A DNA stretch of 64,000 nt from Trissonchulus latispiculum (Eukaryota; Nematoda; Enoplea; Enoplida; Ironidae), in contig JASAND010005316.1 of the NCBI GenBank assembly GCA_030248195.1, positions 1 to 64,000 of the forward strand, read 5' to 3'. Position 1 is the first letter of the stretch, and every line of letters starts with the position of its first letter. The notes under the pieces were generated by a model. The model was not told where the DNA came from, ran no database searches, and saw nothing but the letters and a program-made list of their open reading frames with translations. Below, one piece after another: positions 1-12,765 of this stretch. The position numbers were made by a program, and so were the translations under genes.

Positions 1-760
1 TGGCTTGGTGGTGTAAACCTTTCAGCCTCTGAAACTGCTCCAGCCAGAGAGATCCGGAAGACCACAGGATGTGGGGGAATTCCCGATGACGGAGGAGTTT
101 GGGCAACTGGCCGCATGTGGGATTGGAGCGGCCGTGCTACCGCCGCCACTGCACGGTTGGCATTGGTCACAACGCTGTAAAGCGGACCGCTAGACGTCTG
201 AGACAGTCCAGAAAACGTAGTCACGGAACCAAGACTGGAAGGATTTGGAGGCGCGATGAAAAGAGAAAACGATATCCGAGTGTCTTTTCTGAAGCCCCAA
301 ACGGCGTTTGGATAAGTCAGCTCCTGATCCACAATTACGTAACCACCTGTTGGCGGAAAAAATGGAAAGACTCTTCAAATCCACTGGTGGTTGACCAGGT
401 TGACCGGCTCCAGACAATTGTCGCTGCTGCTTGCTGACTGACATGGCATAAGATGGCAAGTAATTACCGCAATAAGGCACAGTGTTGGGCTAATCTACTC
501 AGGCTAAGCTGAAAAAGACAGAAAATTGACTTGAAACTCAGAACTGGTAATCCGCAATGAATTGATCAGGTAAGCTGGATGTGCGCAAAACCCAATTACC
601 TGATGGATAACATTTCTGGAAATGAAGATACCTTGACCTCGAGGTTCAAGATTACTTCAATTCTTCAATGTGGATGAATCTGTTGCTTCTGATGAGAGAC
701 CAGTTATCTAGATATTGAAGTTAGTTTTTTGGTGAACTTCGTTCTTCCGCTGGAATTTGT
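1..760. other. Unassigned flank of Ty3/gypsy remnant
   Basis: I find no coherent coding frame here. It lies beyond the C-terminal end of the integrase remnant on the minus strand, so it probably holds the 3' part of that element, but I see no LTR-like ending or polypurine tract. Confidence 0.3.
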
Positions 761-764
761 GGCA

Positions 765-1410
765 TTAGCCTGAGGGGGTAACCCCTGTAACCATATGCAT
801 GACCACCCATGCCTGACTGGGAATATCGATTCCGTATCTTCTTGGTAGGAGACTCCAGGCATGCTTCAATCTACCAACATTGCCAAGTGCCATCAACAAC
901 GTCAACAGGAAACATGTTCCATGGTCCATTGCAGTATGAGTGCTAGCGCCACGAATCACACATCCATTGAAAGTCATTGGCGACCATTTACACTGCTTCC
1001 AAGGCACATGCCCCGGCACCGGGTGAAGAGATCCACGGTAGCCGAATGCAAGCACTACCACAGTCGTGGAGTTCTTCGCGCATGGCCGGACGTCCAAATT
1101 GACCAGATATAGGGGACGATGCACTCGGAGTTCGTTCTACAACCCAGTCTGTGGACGTGCAGACCCAGGGTTGGATGTGGCGCACGCACGTGCACAGTTG
1201 AAGGCGAGATCCTGAGCCATAGTTGACCAGCGGTAACGTGAGGCCAGGCTCACCAGAGTCGGCCATATGGTTGCGATGGTCACCAACCATAAGACCTAGA
1301 CCAACCTCATCTAGGATCATCTCCCGATCAGCTTTCGGTACCGCAATGACCTTAGATGCGTACCTCGTCGACGACCCCGCTCGTCCGGTGCCGTCGGAGA
1401 AGTCCATTGT
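765..1410 (-). pseudogene. Ty3/gypsy integrase remnant
   Basis: Two overlapping minus-strand frames resemble pieces of an LTR-retrotransposon integrase. The upstream frame (to about 1407) has a KADREMILDEV stretch, then His and Cys residues in the rough spacing of the N-terminal HHCC zinc-binding region. The downstream frame (765-1124) ends in AWVVMHMVTGVTPSG, which looks like the conserved end of the catalytic core where integrases have an aromatic-Tyr then STG-TP motif. The central D,D residues cannot be followed across the frame changes. It lies directly after the reverse transcriptase remnant at 1695-2800, the order PR-RT-RH-IN of Ty3/gypsy elements. It is clearly dead. The family call rests on short motifs and on gene order. 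Confidence 0.5.
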
Positions 1411-1694
1411 GGATGAAGTAAAGGGTCCGGAGTTTCTTCAAGCAACCCGCTAATAGACCATCCTCCGGTAGAACATTCCGTTCTAGAAGATCGGGCAGCA
1501 GCTGAAAATCGGGGCAGCCATTGCTCACGTTTCCAGGTAGGGGGTGCTACCAGATCGTTGATGGAGAAGCAACGAGCAGGGGGTACATAGTGCCGTCAGA
1601 TCTGTTTTTCAGGGCCAGTCCGGATCCAGCGCCGAAAAGATCAGCAACCACCATCAGCCAAGCGGAAATCGAGCCCAAACGACTCCAGCTCCTT

Positions 1695-2800
1695 TCAGAT
1701 CGGTGACCGTGTTTTTCGTTTAGAAGAAATTAACCCTGGCCGGCGTAAGCCGTGGTTGTGGTTCCACGCGGTCGGCCGCGCCGGTTTTCTTCTTTCTTCA
1801 TGGCATCGACGCCGGCTGTTCGAAAACAGCCCCCAGACCACCGTACTGGCATCTACCAAACATGTTGAAGATTTTGTTGAACTCTGGGGTAAGCCAGAAC
1901 AGGGACCTGGAGTGAGGGCCCTCTTCAAAGCGTCATAAGCCAACCAACAAAACTCGGTCTCTTCAACCACCGATCCTTCTTCAGGAGTTCCACTAGGTGA
2001 GACGCAATTTTGGCAAATTCCGCCGCAAAAAGGACGATCGTAGCAACCGAGTCCTAGAAACGTTTTTACGCCTTTGATATCCGTCGGAGGGGAGCAGCTT
2101 CGCCACGGCTGCACACTTGACTCCACCGAGATGCCCTCCAGACCGCCGATATGCCCTGTACAAAGGGACTTTCGTCCGGAAAATGCAATTCTCCGGTTTG
2201 ATCCGCAGCCCGTTGTCGCGAAAGTTATGGAACAACATGCGGAACATCAGCAGATGCTCCGACATGAGCGGTGACGGGAAGAGAACATCATCAGGACAGA
2301 CGGGTAAGCCCGTCAGGATCTTCTTCATGATGCGCTGAAGTCTAGCTGGTCCGTTGCGAGGCCGACCCACTAGCGCAGAACCGTCCCAATTGCTGACGAG
2401 GACGCAAGGAGACGGACAAGCCTTGGGCGATTGATCGCAAAGGAGTGAACTTGCTTCCAGACTTCTACCTGATGTCGCAGAGCTCAAGGAGTAAGTCCTT
2501 GAAGCGGTTCTTCATTTCTTCATGCGCGTCAACTATAGCGAAATCCATGTTTGCCTCAAAATCCCGTACCGTTTCTTCGTGGATCGGACCTCGACGTGGC
2601 GTAAGGACGTCCGCCGAATTCCCAACGAAGTGTTGATCCAGGTCGTCTTCTTCACGAACAACAGTGTCAGTGCCGAATGGGCTGCTTTGGATCACAGAAC
2701 GGTGTAGTAGTTGGCGAACCTCATGGCGAATGACTTGGTGAACCGGGTGTACGGACCAAACTTTGATCTCATCTGTCTGTGTCTTCCGGGACTGATCCAA
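1695..2800 (-). pseudogene. Ty3/gypsy reverse transcriptase remnant
   Basis: Three minus-strand frames (2465-2800, 1993-2487, 1695-2126) carry pieces of a Ty3/gypsy reverse transcriptase in the right order. The first has EVRQLLHRSVIQSS, the usual region before motif 1. The second has PARLQRIMKKILTGL followed by a damaged active-site region (CPDDVLFPSPLMSEHLLMFR) and then GLRIKPENCIFRTKV. The third has VKTFLGLGCYDRPF and then ALKRALTPGP..STCLVDAS, the thumb and the start of RNase H. Frameshifts separate each block and the YxDD box is altered (PDDV). It would copy element RNA to DNA in virus-like particles if intact. It is now a pseudogene, and the minus orientation agrees with the LTR at 6734-7225. 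Confidence 0.75.
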
Positions 2801-3199
2801 AGGATAAGTTTAGTACTCTTCCGCGTGAGTTCACTCATCCAACTGGTGTGGTCCCCTGGCCGGGCAGAAACGAGCCAGGTCTCCAAAACACCAGATGAGA
2901 AAGTGAGGACTGACAGGAAATCCATTTCCGGTCTCCATCACCATCAACGTCGGACGGTCTTCTCTCCTTCCTGCCGAACGGGAGTCGCTCCACCCATTCC
3001 CTGGTACCTTGGGTGAGGTCAACACGTGGTCTTCCACCATTGTATACGCGGATATACAAGACCATGGGGTTTACCCAAAAATGCTAGCGAGAAGGTGATC
3101 CCGTTGACTATCGACTACCCCGTTATAGACCCACGTCGGCCAAGTAGGAGGATGTTGCAACCAATGGGCCAAAGACCGTCGGGCTGCCTTGCGGCCGAC

Positions 3200-6100
3200 A
3201 GCCTTAGACGTACTGTTCCTGCTCCGGGAAAAGGTGCACCTGATCCCAGACGCATCGGGAACCGTTGGCCGTAACCGCGCCCGGTTGAAAGCATCCATCG
3301 ATTACCACCAGACGCTTCGTTGTACCCCAGCGTGGGTGGATCGAGACAACCAAGTCAGCACGAGAGTCCTTGACTACTCCTGCTGGAGGTTCGGAACTAC
3401 CAAAAGGCTGTGCATCGGGTTCCAATTTATTAGACACAGGTCCAGTTGGCACTGACAAAGAATCGTCAGGGAGTTGCCTCCACCGGCGGCCAGAAATAAG
3501 CGGCATGGAGAACCCAATCGGTAGAGCACGATGAAATTCATCGCGTTCCGATAGAATGATCCCCACATCCGTAATGCGGAGGTCCCAATATCCACCAACG
3601 CTAACGCTATGACCGAATCCACGCGAACCAGCACGTAAGGTGCTTTTCTTCAGGTGCGAACGTCACTCGACGGAGGCTGTAAAGCCAACAAGACCGCATC
3701 CGGAATCGCTTCGCATTCCGGTGCATTGTCAGCCAAATGCACCGACGCAAATTTCATAACTTCCATTTGACGCGTAGTTGTTCGTTAAAACGTCAGTCCT
3801 TCCATTCAAAATTCGATCTGAGCGCCAACGAGACAGTCCCAATATGCTAGCATCATATCAACGGCCAGGTCGCCACAGTCCATAAAATAGGGCTGACCCT
3901 TGTCAACAGTTCGGATGCTGAAGGGATGGTGGGGTCATCAAAATATCAAGAGATCCCCATTGTCTCTGATCCGAACGACGTAAGGTCGATTTCGGAATTG
4001 GATCTTGAGGACCAAAGGCTTCCTGGTTCGCAGCAGCTGCTTTGCCTGTAAAGGCTCGTTGACAGCTCTTCGTCATCGGGCGGTCCCCAGGGCTCGTGTC
4101 ACGAGACCGGGGCTTGCCAGACTTCGTGACACTAGCCTCGCTGGGGTCCACCGGAAGATTCTTCTTAAGCGTCTGTTGGAGCGGCGGGCATTCGGGAGGT
4201 TTGAACCCCAATCGAGTTCGTCGATCACCGTTTGATGGTTGCTAGCGTTAAACGTGGCGGTATGATCCACTGCGGTTGAAAGGATCAATTTCTGACCGTC
4301 AGAACGACCAGAGGGGTTCCCATCCGTAATTCGGCCATTAGCCGGTCGATGTTGGTTGTTCCTTCATTCTCGCCCTGACCAAGCTGGTCCCATTTGAAAG
4401 AACCACCAGATATTGGCGTTCCCGACGAAAAAAAACCCAGGCAGCAAATTCATGCTTCTGAGTTTTTACTGTCCTGCGTCGGCTCCGGTAATCGTCGCCA
4501 CGTAAACCGCGACCTGATATCATAAATAATGTTCAGCACCATAACAGGCCAAAGTTCATCATGGACAGAAGAACATCCATCACCAGATGTACGTATGGGG
4601 CATCACCGGGACGACAGAGGTGTAAACCTCGTCGGTAGGATGGCATGGACAGCTGGGGGGAACACAAAGGCGGTTCCGCGCCCCTTTTTATTCAGTTCCA
4701 TGATGTTCACCGGAGGAATAAAGTCCATTAAAGTCCGATAGAAAACCACCGACCTCATACCCTTCCGTCTGCCCCGACGATGACCACCACCAAGGCGGCC
4801 ACCAGCGGTGCCCAAAAAATGGAGCCTGATTATTCCTGGTCCAAAGCCCGAACGTAATGGTGGCTGAACCAGCGGTTGACAAATAGCCACGGTTACGGCA
4901 AACGAATTACCTCCGTTTTGATGGGCGGGGTTCGCTGTACCCGAGGTAATTACAGTCTGTTCGTTGTAATACCAGCAAATGATGGGACATTTGTTGAAAC
5001 GGTGGGTATAGAAACGAAGACCCACCGTTGGGTTTGATGACAGGGGGTGCCCGACCGGCCGGTTGCAGTATACCCATCCATTGGCCACCGAAATCTGATG
5101 GGTCCCATGAAGACGGGGGCCACCCAACAGATGCCAGTTCAAATAATTGTTCGATTCGGCACCGCGGAGACCGGAAAAAATGTCCAGGTCCAGAACCGAT
5201 ATCCCACCGGTTGGAGGGACTAACCACAGGAAATAGGTAAAATGACCCTAGTCATGGGCCAGATCGTTCACCACAAGGTTTGAGTTGGAATCGGTCAGGG
5301 GCATTCCACATCACCCCCGAGCAAGCTGAGCTGACCAGACCGGGTAACCGGTCAACTTCTAATTCCAGATGTGATTGATCAACCATAGCTGCGGACTTCC
5401 AGGTGGTGGCTCATCGGCTTGCACGTGGGCTGTAAAGCCAGTGCCGATTTCTTCTGATCCAGCTGGTGAACCAGGCCAATCCAGATGTTCTGTCTTCCTG
5501 CAGTTTCCGATCAACCGAGGCCGAATGGGCCAATACAGAACTGGTCGGTAACGACCCTGATCATAGGTGACCGCTGAGGTCACCTGGTGATTTGAGGATC
5601 CACGCCAGGCCAAAATGACGAGTAGACAGGCAACCCATGCAGCTTTGGGTCAAACACCCGTGGGCTTTGCCTTCGTAGTACGACTGTAGGCGAATGGCCT
5701 TTTCCTGCAGCTTCAAGGCGTACTGCGCTTCTTCATGCTTCACTCACCAATCACTTCTTCTGAGGATCCAAATTGTGATATTTTCGTCCAAAAAAATCAG
5801 AATCGGTAATCCCGACTGTTGGTGGACCATGGTGGAGGTAACTCCAACAGATATTCAGAAAAAACCAAAATCTGAAATTAGTTACAAAAATATACGGTTG
5901 TTTGTACGTACGTACCCCAAAATTGTTAAGAAAAATACCCTATATTGGTGAAAAATAACAAAATTGAGTGGCATATTGTATGAGATGGAAAAGGACCTAA
6001 AGTACCTGAAAGAGAAAATAAAATTAGGACATAAGAAACCAATGAGAATGAGCAAAACAATGAAAGGAAAAAGGAATAACAATGGGTAAAATTAACAAGA

Positions 6101-6716
6101 GATAAAATAAACCTATGGTTTTTATTGTAAAACTAGCTCAAATCCCCAAAAATGTCCCTAATTCCTATCTCAGTTTGGTGGCCCCACTAAGTCACGTATA
6201 CCACTCACACAAATATTTGTACGTACGTACTGCACAAACACACCACAGCCTAAGAAAAAATGTGCACTAAGGTGAAAACATACGTATAGCCGTAAGGCTG
6301 GTGGTGATAAACAGGACCCAGAGAAAAATCGATGAGTTGTACGTAGATAGGCAGGCAGGAAAAGACCAAGTAATTGGTCTATAGCAGGAAAAGACCAAGT
6401 AATTGGTCTGTAGGCAGCTGGAAAATAGCACCAAAGGCAGGAGATCAGGATAAGTTCGCGTAAGCGAATGGAAATTTTACCTGTAAAGGTAAATTCTTCA
6501 CCGGTCAGGAAAAAAATCCAAAAACTTACACGATTAAAAAGTAGGGAGAAGACCAGCTTCGACCAGTTTTCATCCTGGCAGACTAATGTAAATGTAGCGC
6601 AGCCGGTGTAAACCGTTCCAAAATCCGGATTCGTAGACCAACTGGCTACCCGACAAGTAATTGTCGGGGGCGCTGCCACACAATAGATAACGCGCCTGGC
6701 CGTCAGGAACCAGGCA
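3200..6716 (-). pseudogene. Degenerate gag/leader region of Ty3/gypsy element
   Basis: The stretch between the primer-binding site and the RT remnant should hold leader, gag and protease on the minus strand. I see only fragments. 5561-5743 is a charged helical piece (MKHEEAQYALKLQEKAIRL). 4603-5142 contains CWYYNEQTVITSG, which looks like a damaged CCHC zinc knuckle. 3903-4211 is a Ser/Pro/Lys-rich linker. No protease DTG motif could be recognised. The assignment is mainly positional. Confidence 0.4.
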
Positions 6717-6733
6717 GGGGAAGCCTCGCCAAA
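6717..6733 (-). other. Primer-binding site (PBS) candidate
   Basis: On the minus strand the sequence after the LTR reads TTTGGCGAGGCTTCCCC. A TGG start two bases inside an LTR is the expected layout for a tRNA-primed PBS. The same string occurs at 18986 (plus) and at about 28993 (minus), again next to LTR-like sequence. I did not identify the priming tRNA. Confidence 0.55.
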
Positions 6734-7225
6734 TGTTGTAATTGTTGATCCAACCTACCTAAGCTAACCAGCTAAACCTAACTACCAATATAACAAGACA
6801 CCGTTAAATAATACTTTAATAAACAGTACGTACATACGTGGGCGTAAGCCCTTACAGACAGTCAAACCCAGTTATACAATACATAAGAACAAACATTCAA
6901 ACATACCTGTACAGTTACCCATTAGGGGGAGAGTAGGTGGAAATGGGAGGGACCCACCAAAACAGGTAAGCTGTTATAAGGGCGAACCCGGAGAGCCCTT
7001 AGAGAACACCGCTCTGTAAATAGAAAAGCAGACGACTGATGTGTTTGAGAGATTTGAAGGGAGACCCCCAAGTAGGCGGGGCTTAGGAAGACATACAGCG
7101 CCGCCAATACACCAGCCAGCGAATGGCTGACAAACACATAAGACATTTGCAATCAATACAGGCAGGTAAGCTGCCAAACAAAGCAGAAACCAGACACGGA
7201 AGTAAATACACATAGGACAACAACA
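6734..7225 (-). repeat. 5' LTR of the minus-strand Ty3/gypsy element
   Basis: A 492-bp segment is bounded by TGTTGT at 6734 and ACAACA ending at 7225, a perfect 6-bp terminal inverted repeat of the TG...CA type. It directly abuts the PBS, and the pol remnant lies downstream in the same orientation. No second copy was found below position 760, so the 3' LTR is either outside the window or lost. Confidence 0.65.
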
Positions 7226-7296
7226 TGACAATAATAGGGGGTAATTTGCATAATTACTCCTTACACTACATCCTGTAGTGTTTTAAATTGTTTTTC

Positions 7297-7776
7297 GGCC
7301 AAATCTCTAGCTGAAAGCAATAAAGTCCGGCTAATAGGCATTCATAAAATGTGCATTTGGACGATGTATCGATTGAGTATAACTAAGCCAGTTTTTTCCT
7401 TAACATGTGGCAGTAATTTTGAAAAAACTGATTTCCTCGAAAATGGCCATTTTTTGACCCTAAAAACAGTTGTTTGCTTATACTGACTTAACCACTGGAG
7501 ATAGCTCAAAGGTTGTAAGAGCAAAAATGTTCATTTTCAAGTCCTCTTTCCAGCCATACCAACCAATCCCGTGTCTTGTCTACCTCCTGGGAGCTTAAGG
7601 CCAAAAACCGAAACTTTCTTATCTTTTGGCCTAAGAATATGGGACTGGTCCTAAACTGTTAAAGAGCACGGAAATAGGTTATATCGTAAGTTTTAGCCCT
7701 TTGCGTAAAGGATTAGTGCCGTAGGAGTCATAAATACCCGAGAGGAACCCAGTACCTTAAGCCTCCTAATCAATAC
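7297..7776 (+). repeat. TTAA-element family copy, 3' part
   Basis: This is closely similar to 28320-28784, the 3' half of the complete TTAA-flanked element at 27784-28784. It ends at ...CAGTACC followed by TTAA. It contains an uninterrupted internal TTAA (7488-7491) at the site where another copy carries a self-insertion. Confidence 0.8.
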
Positions 7777-7859
7777 TTTTGTTCCCTGCCTTCCCATTTC
7801 CTAAACGTTAGCACTGCAGAAGGAATAGGATCTACCTGACGAAGGATATGAGGTACCAA

Positions 7860-9760
7860 AACAGGTAGCGAAAGAAAGATGAACGTTATTTTGGGTATTC
7901 ACGTTATGGACTGATATTGTAACGGATCAAGGTAGTCAACCTTTCCTGACGGCTGTAGCTACTCTAGCTAGAAGAAGAATCGTAAGTTTACGGTGGTGGA
8001 GCGGGCTTCTCGTAGCCTCAAGTCGGTTTTGCGAGCGAAGTGGCCAGTTTGTTCGTCGATGCTTAGAATTGGAGCATCACATGCCTAATGATATCATCAT
8101 GCGAGCCGTGTTCTGCAGGCGGTCGGAGAGGGGATACCATATGCAGCGTTGGTGATGGCGATCGGGTTCTATCCTGACCAGCAGGAATGTAAGTGAACTC
8201 AAACGTGTGTTTCAGGATGTCAAGAACTCGATCGTCCAAGGTCAGGCAATTACCGCGTGTCATCAGACCTGGGATGAAGTGTCCGTTGCCTGTGAGGTAT
8301 TACCCAGACATGCAAGATTTGGACCCGCAAGAAGTCTTCTTCCTGGTGGAGCAACAGACGGCCACTGAAAGTTTAGGAAAGGCATCTTCTGGTCAGGTTA
8401 GGTCCAATCATTGTGCCTGCCGCTCGGTACCTACTCACAGGTTGGCTCATTGTCCGATGTATAATAAGAACATCATCTTTTGGGGTTACGACCCAAGATG
8501 GCTCAGGATGGTAAACAGAAGACATTTTGGATGTTTGCTGAAGCAGAAGGTGGATGGTACTGGTCAATTTGAAGGGAAACGCCCGTCCGAGGGTGGAGGT
8601 TTAATGCGTGGGTCCGGCCACTTCTCGTCATCAAGTCGTGGTTGTGGTGGGTTCACGAAGAGAGGTGGTTGTGGTGGTGGTTAAGCAAAACTGATCAGCG
8701 AGCGGCTGGCAATTCGAGAAGCAAATGAGGGGAGCGCCCCCCCCCCAAAACATTCGCTGGACGGTCATGTTAACATGATTAGGAGGGCAGTCGATCACAG
8801 GGATCGCAGTTTCCCGAATCATGGATCTGACAGATCTCAGGCCGGATATGGATGCCGACTAGCCAATCAGTCTCGTCAGTCAGGCCATGTCAATATGTTA
8901 CGATATCAGAGAATATGGGATTTGTCCGATGTGGAGCTCCACACCCCACGTTGCAAATGCATTGAAGGATTGCCTGAAGCTAAGTGCTTCCATTTGGCAA
9001 ATTTGATTTATAATAGAAGGAAGCAAGATCGTAATTCGGTTGGGGTCTATTTGCCAGAAGATTTTACTTGCCGCAACGGTAACATCAGGAACCTGTAGAT
9101 TACCAGAAACCTCAGGAACCGAAGAAACCAAAAACACCCGAGAAGCCCAAGAAAACTGATGAGAAAAAGAAGTGCAAGGCTCAGGCAGAGGATCTGTCTG
9201 TATGTCACGAATCGGACTCGGAACAGTCATCCATGAATTCGGTGGCAACGCAAGATGCCACGGTCGAGGACGGTTTGTTACTTCAGGAAGCTGCATCAAA
9301 GGACTGCAGACCGGAACCTAGTTCAGATGCTCGGATGCTCGTGCATCACCTCGGGCTTAACCCGGATTTTTAGCACGAGCCCTTTTAACGAATTCAGCAC
9401 TTTTTCTACGTCGTCATTGACGTCTGCTACTGCAAAAAATCGAGAAAAAACGCTCAACAACCTTCAGCCATACCGAAATTGGAACTGCAGCGGTCAGCCG
9501 GTGTCACCTGACAAGCTCCAAGGCCTACCAAGGCTTCGGACGACATTCCGACGTTCAATATGTTTGATCCGTTGGATTTGTCAAAGGTAGACGCGGATAT
9601 GTTGGAGGCATACTGGACTCGACTGATCGAAGCACAGGACGCCTGGAATCAAGAATAGGATAAACTGAATAAATGGTGGGTGCCGTTAAACGGCAAACTC
9701 CTAAAGCGAAGGCAGCGGCTAATACAGTCATTGATAACATGGACGATTTCGAGTAGGTTC
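7860..9760 (+). pseudogene. Degenerate gag of a second, plus-strand Ty3/gypsy element
   Basis: The longest frame (8193-8684) has a Cys/His cluster, NHCACRSVPTHRLAHCP, resembling a damaged retroviral CCHC zinc knuckle, followed by a Gly-rich basic tail with RGCGGF-type repeats. Downstream frames (8775-9098, 9255-9590) are Lys/Glu/Pro-rich and broken by stops. A protease remnant lies 3' on the same strand at 10000-10345, which supports gag identity. No capsid motif is recognisable. Confidence 0.45.
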
Positions 9761-9999
9761 TGACTGCCTTCAGGAAGAAATGTCGGCAGGAGGAATCAAT
9801 GTGGTCGAAAAGGTGTCCAAAGCCACCGAACCTGACGACGGCACGGATCGACTTCGCGTCTGAGGGATCATCCCGAAGACGAGGCTGACCCAGACGGATC
9901 GACCGGAAAGGGCATCTGTGAAGCTATTTGACAGGTCATGGAAGGTGAAGCGGTCTATTTGGCGAATTTAGTGGATTCCATCCCATTACCTCACTCGTA

Positions 10000-10345
10000 A
10001 TATGTCCGTTTTGGGATAAATGAAGTGACTGCCCTAAGTCTGTTGGGCACCGGCGCTTCTGTCTCATTGGTCCCAAGGAGTTCTATGACAGGATCAAGCA
10101 TCGTACCCATGATCAGCAGCGAAGATTCCTAGCATTTAGGCAACCGGGGAGGGAAATATGTTGACGATGCTCAGTCAATGCAAACTGACGTTGCGGTTCT
10201 GTCAGACGCCAGGACAGACCGCAGAAAATATCACATACAGGTTCTATGTGGTTCCGAAGTTACAGCTGGAAAAGCTAATAGTGTATGGCTTCCTGTGCGA
10301 TATGGGCCACGTCATTCATCCTGGTGGTGGCTTCATGTCCAGCTA
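10000..10345 (+). pseudogene. Retroviral-type aspartic protease remnant
   Basis: The frame near 10023-10095 reads ALSLLGTGASVSLVPRSS, matching the retropepsin active-site block (normally D-T/S-G-A) but with the catalytic Asp replaced by Gly. About 40 codons on, in another frame (10158-10466), FYVVPKLQLEKLIVYGFLCD followed by HVIHPGG resembles the second half of a Ty3/gypsy protease. A second echo, YSGISVSLISKEL, lies at about 10363-10401, so part of the domain may have been duplicated. It is catalytically dead and frameshifted. Confidence 0.6.
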
Positions 10346-10888
10346 CTGTCAGCTACTGCAGCTATACTCCGGCATTTCTGTCTCATTAATCTCGAAGGAG
10401 TTATCTCGTCATCTCGCCCAGCACAAACCAATGTCAACACAAGACCAAGACGAACCAGCTCTTTGACCCATCAACAAGAATCCGCGGGTAAGTCAACAGT
10501 GGAAGAAGAGGTAGTTCAGGTATCAAATTCTGACTACGAAGATCAGCCTGATGAAGAACAGCCATCAGAAGAATCCAGAATATGGTCGGACACACCCACA
10601 GAAAATGACTCTCAACGTCAGCAGGAGATCTCCCTGCCGACCCTTCAGGAAGTCTGCGCGCCCAGACCTACGATGGCCAACCCAGCCACTCAAACTGGCT
10701 GGAACCCTCCAATGACCAATGAACAGCGAGCTCGACTAGTTTCTCTGGCCGCAGGAATACATACCTCCAACGCCGAGTTCATAACTCCGACGTCGAATGG
10801 GTCCCCTCGGACCATGGATGAGGTTTTGGTCCAACATGGAGATATCCCCTATGCTGCCTATCAAACGATTTTTGGTCACTTGAGATGA
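10346..10888 (+). pseudogene. Acidic linker ORF of the second Ty3/gypsy element
   Basis: This is the 3' part of a 236-codon open frame (10178-10888). It is low-complexity and rich in Glu, Asp, Gln, Pro, Ser and Thr, with runs such as VEEEVVQVSNSDYEDQPDEE. It follows the protease remnant and could be the linker before reverse transcriptase, but no RT follows. I recognise no domain. Confidence 0.3.
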
Positions 10889-11760
10889 GCGCCCTGGTGG
10901 TATCAAGGAACCGTCTGCCTATTCGCCGGATCTTTACCACTGGAAGTTAGAGCACTCCATTATCATCAGCCAAATGGCCACTTCGACGGATCCATCATCT
11001 GGTTTCCAGTCTTAGACCAATGACTCATTTGCGAGGATTCAACCCTTCATCCAGGTCCTGGTTCCTGAGCCCATTCATGACTCTGAATTCCCTATTTCAA
11101 GACTCACCTATCGGTGTCGATCAACCTAAGTGCCATATCCACGTGGTGGAATCCCCTGCGGGCCCTGAATTGTCGCGTTATAATACTGCAACTTTCTTCA
11201 CGTTGGTCAGTTAGGGAAATCCTCTGTTCTGGGAGGTTCATCGTGAGGTGCTTTGCGGTGGTCTGACCTGATTATCCTATATCGGAAACAGGATGGTGGT
11301 GCTATCGCCTATGGTGACCTGCCCTTAATATTAACACCTTGAATTTCCTTGGTGTTAGGGACACTAGCGTTACACAGGTGATGGATCCGATGTTCCTATG
11401 CAAGGAGGAAAATGCGGGAGTCGTGGAGTTTATGCGATTGGCGGAACTGCAGGAACTTAACCCGCTCATGGCCATGCGCGAGCATGATAAGTAAATTCAA
11501 GATTACAGTATCGGCGGTGATTCAACTGCGTCTGACCTGTGTTGTTACTACGTTGTTCAATTTTGATCGCTTTTTTCTACTAATCAAGGCCAATACCAAT
11601 TGTTTGCTCATAATATCACAAGTGATGTATTTTCGATGGTTCAGTCCAAATATGGGTTATTGTCATTGCTACATAACTGCCATTATTGTTAAAAATCCAG
11701 TGACTTCATAGTCATATGAAGATACAAATTCCGTCTACTTGTAGGTGTGCTTTTACTCTC
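10889..11760. other. No recognisable gene
   Basis: Short broken frames only (11020-11214, 11412-11711). It is probably the decayed continuation of the plus-strand retroelement; I saw no RT motif. Confidence 0.4.
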
Positions 11761-11804
11761 TATAGGTCACCACCCTTAAACGGTGTGGCTTCTAAAGTAA
11801 CTTT

Positions 11805-11834
11805 ATTATTATAATAATAATAATAATAATAATA

Positions 11835-11906
<72 letters not shown>

Positions 11907-11920
11907 ATTATTATTATTAT
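11805..11920. repeat. (TAA/TTA)n microsatellite
   Basis: An uninterrupted AT triplet tract runs AAT then switches to ATT, so the left end can fold on the rest. The poly-Asn/poly-Tyr frame across it is an artefact. Confidence 0.95.
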
Positions 11921-12320
11921 AAGCTGTTTGCCTTTGTTGAGCCAAGACCTGATAAATCTTAGCATGGTTAAACTTAAATTTAATTAATATTGTATCTGGT
12001 ACTTCAACTTACTTCTTTGTTAATCAGCATTAATTATCACGCTCGTTTGACTATTCATTCCAAAGGAGGTAATCTCCCCTTTCCCATGAGTTACTTTTGG
12101 AAAGTCACGTGTATTTTCATATTTAGCTACTTACTTCAAAATATTAATCAGTTCTATTTTAATACATGTATTTTCCAATATGCATAATTTTAGCATTTTG
12201 TGCTTTAATCTGTGCTACTCTTATTTGCCAAGCTAGTATATGTATATTTAACTGTAAAATGCCGTATTTAACCACTTGTTTTCTTTGTGTTTTTTCGCAT
12301 GGCTATCCTGATGCTTTCTT
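11921..12320. other. AT-rich, no gene seen
   Basis: AT-rich sequence with short Leu/Ile/Phe-rich frames typical of non-coding DNA. I recognise no motif. Confidence 0.5.
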
Positions 12321-12325
12321 TTGTC

Positions 12326-12484
12326 CATTCATTCGTGCATTTGTGCGGTTCATTCGTGCGTTCGTGTGGTTCGTTCGTACGTTCGTGCGGTTCGTCCATG
12401 CGCTCGTGTGTTTTGTTCTTGCGTTCATGCGGTTCGTTCGAGCGTTCGTGCGGTTCGTTCGTGCGTTGGTTGGTTCGTTTGTTC
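12326..12484 (+). repeat. Degenerate TTCGTGCG-type minisatellite
   Basis: Repeated variants of GTTCGTGCG / GGTTCGTTCGTGC in tandem make all three forward frames open with Arg/Ser/Val/Phe patterns. No protein is implied. Confidence 0.85.
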
Positions 12485-12765
12485 AGACGTTAGCATGCTA
12501 CGAATGGGCCCGTAATATTTAATAGTATATTTATGTAATATGTTATCCAACTAACACGCTTGAATGGGACCACAGGGCAAAGGCGTTTTTATTATAAATT
12601 CTCGTATTTTTCTAAAAACCTAAAGCGGCAACTGGTATGTCGGTACGCCACTGATGAAGTTCACCGAATACTAGTATCAGTCTGGCGGAGTGGTCAGCAC
12701 ATGAGTTCTCACTTTACGTATTTACTTTATGTTGTGAAGATAGCGTGCACATAACATAGAAATTG

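Noticed and set aside
12166..12522. Phe/Val/Arg-rich frame resembling a membrane protein
   Set aside because: Caused by the TTCGTGCG minisatellite; three frames are open at once.
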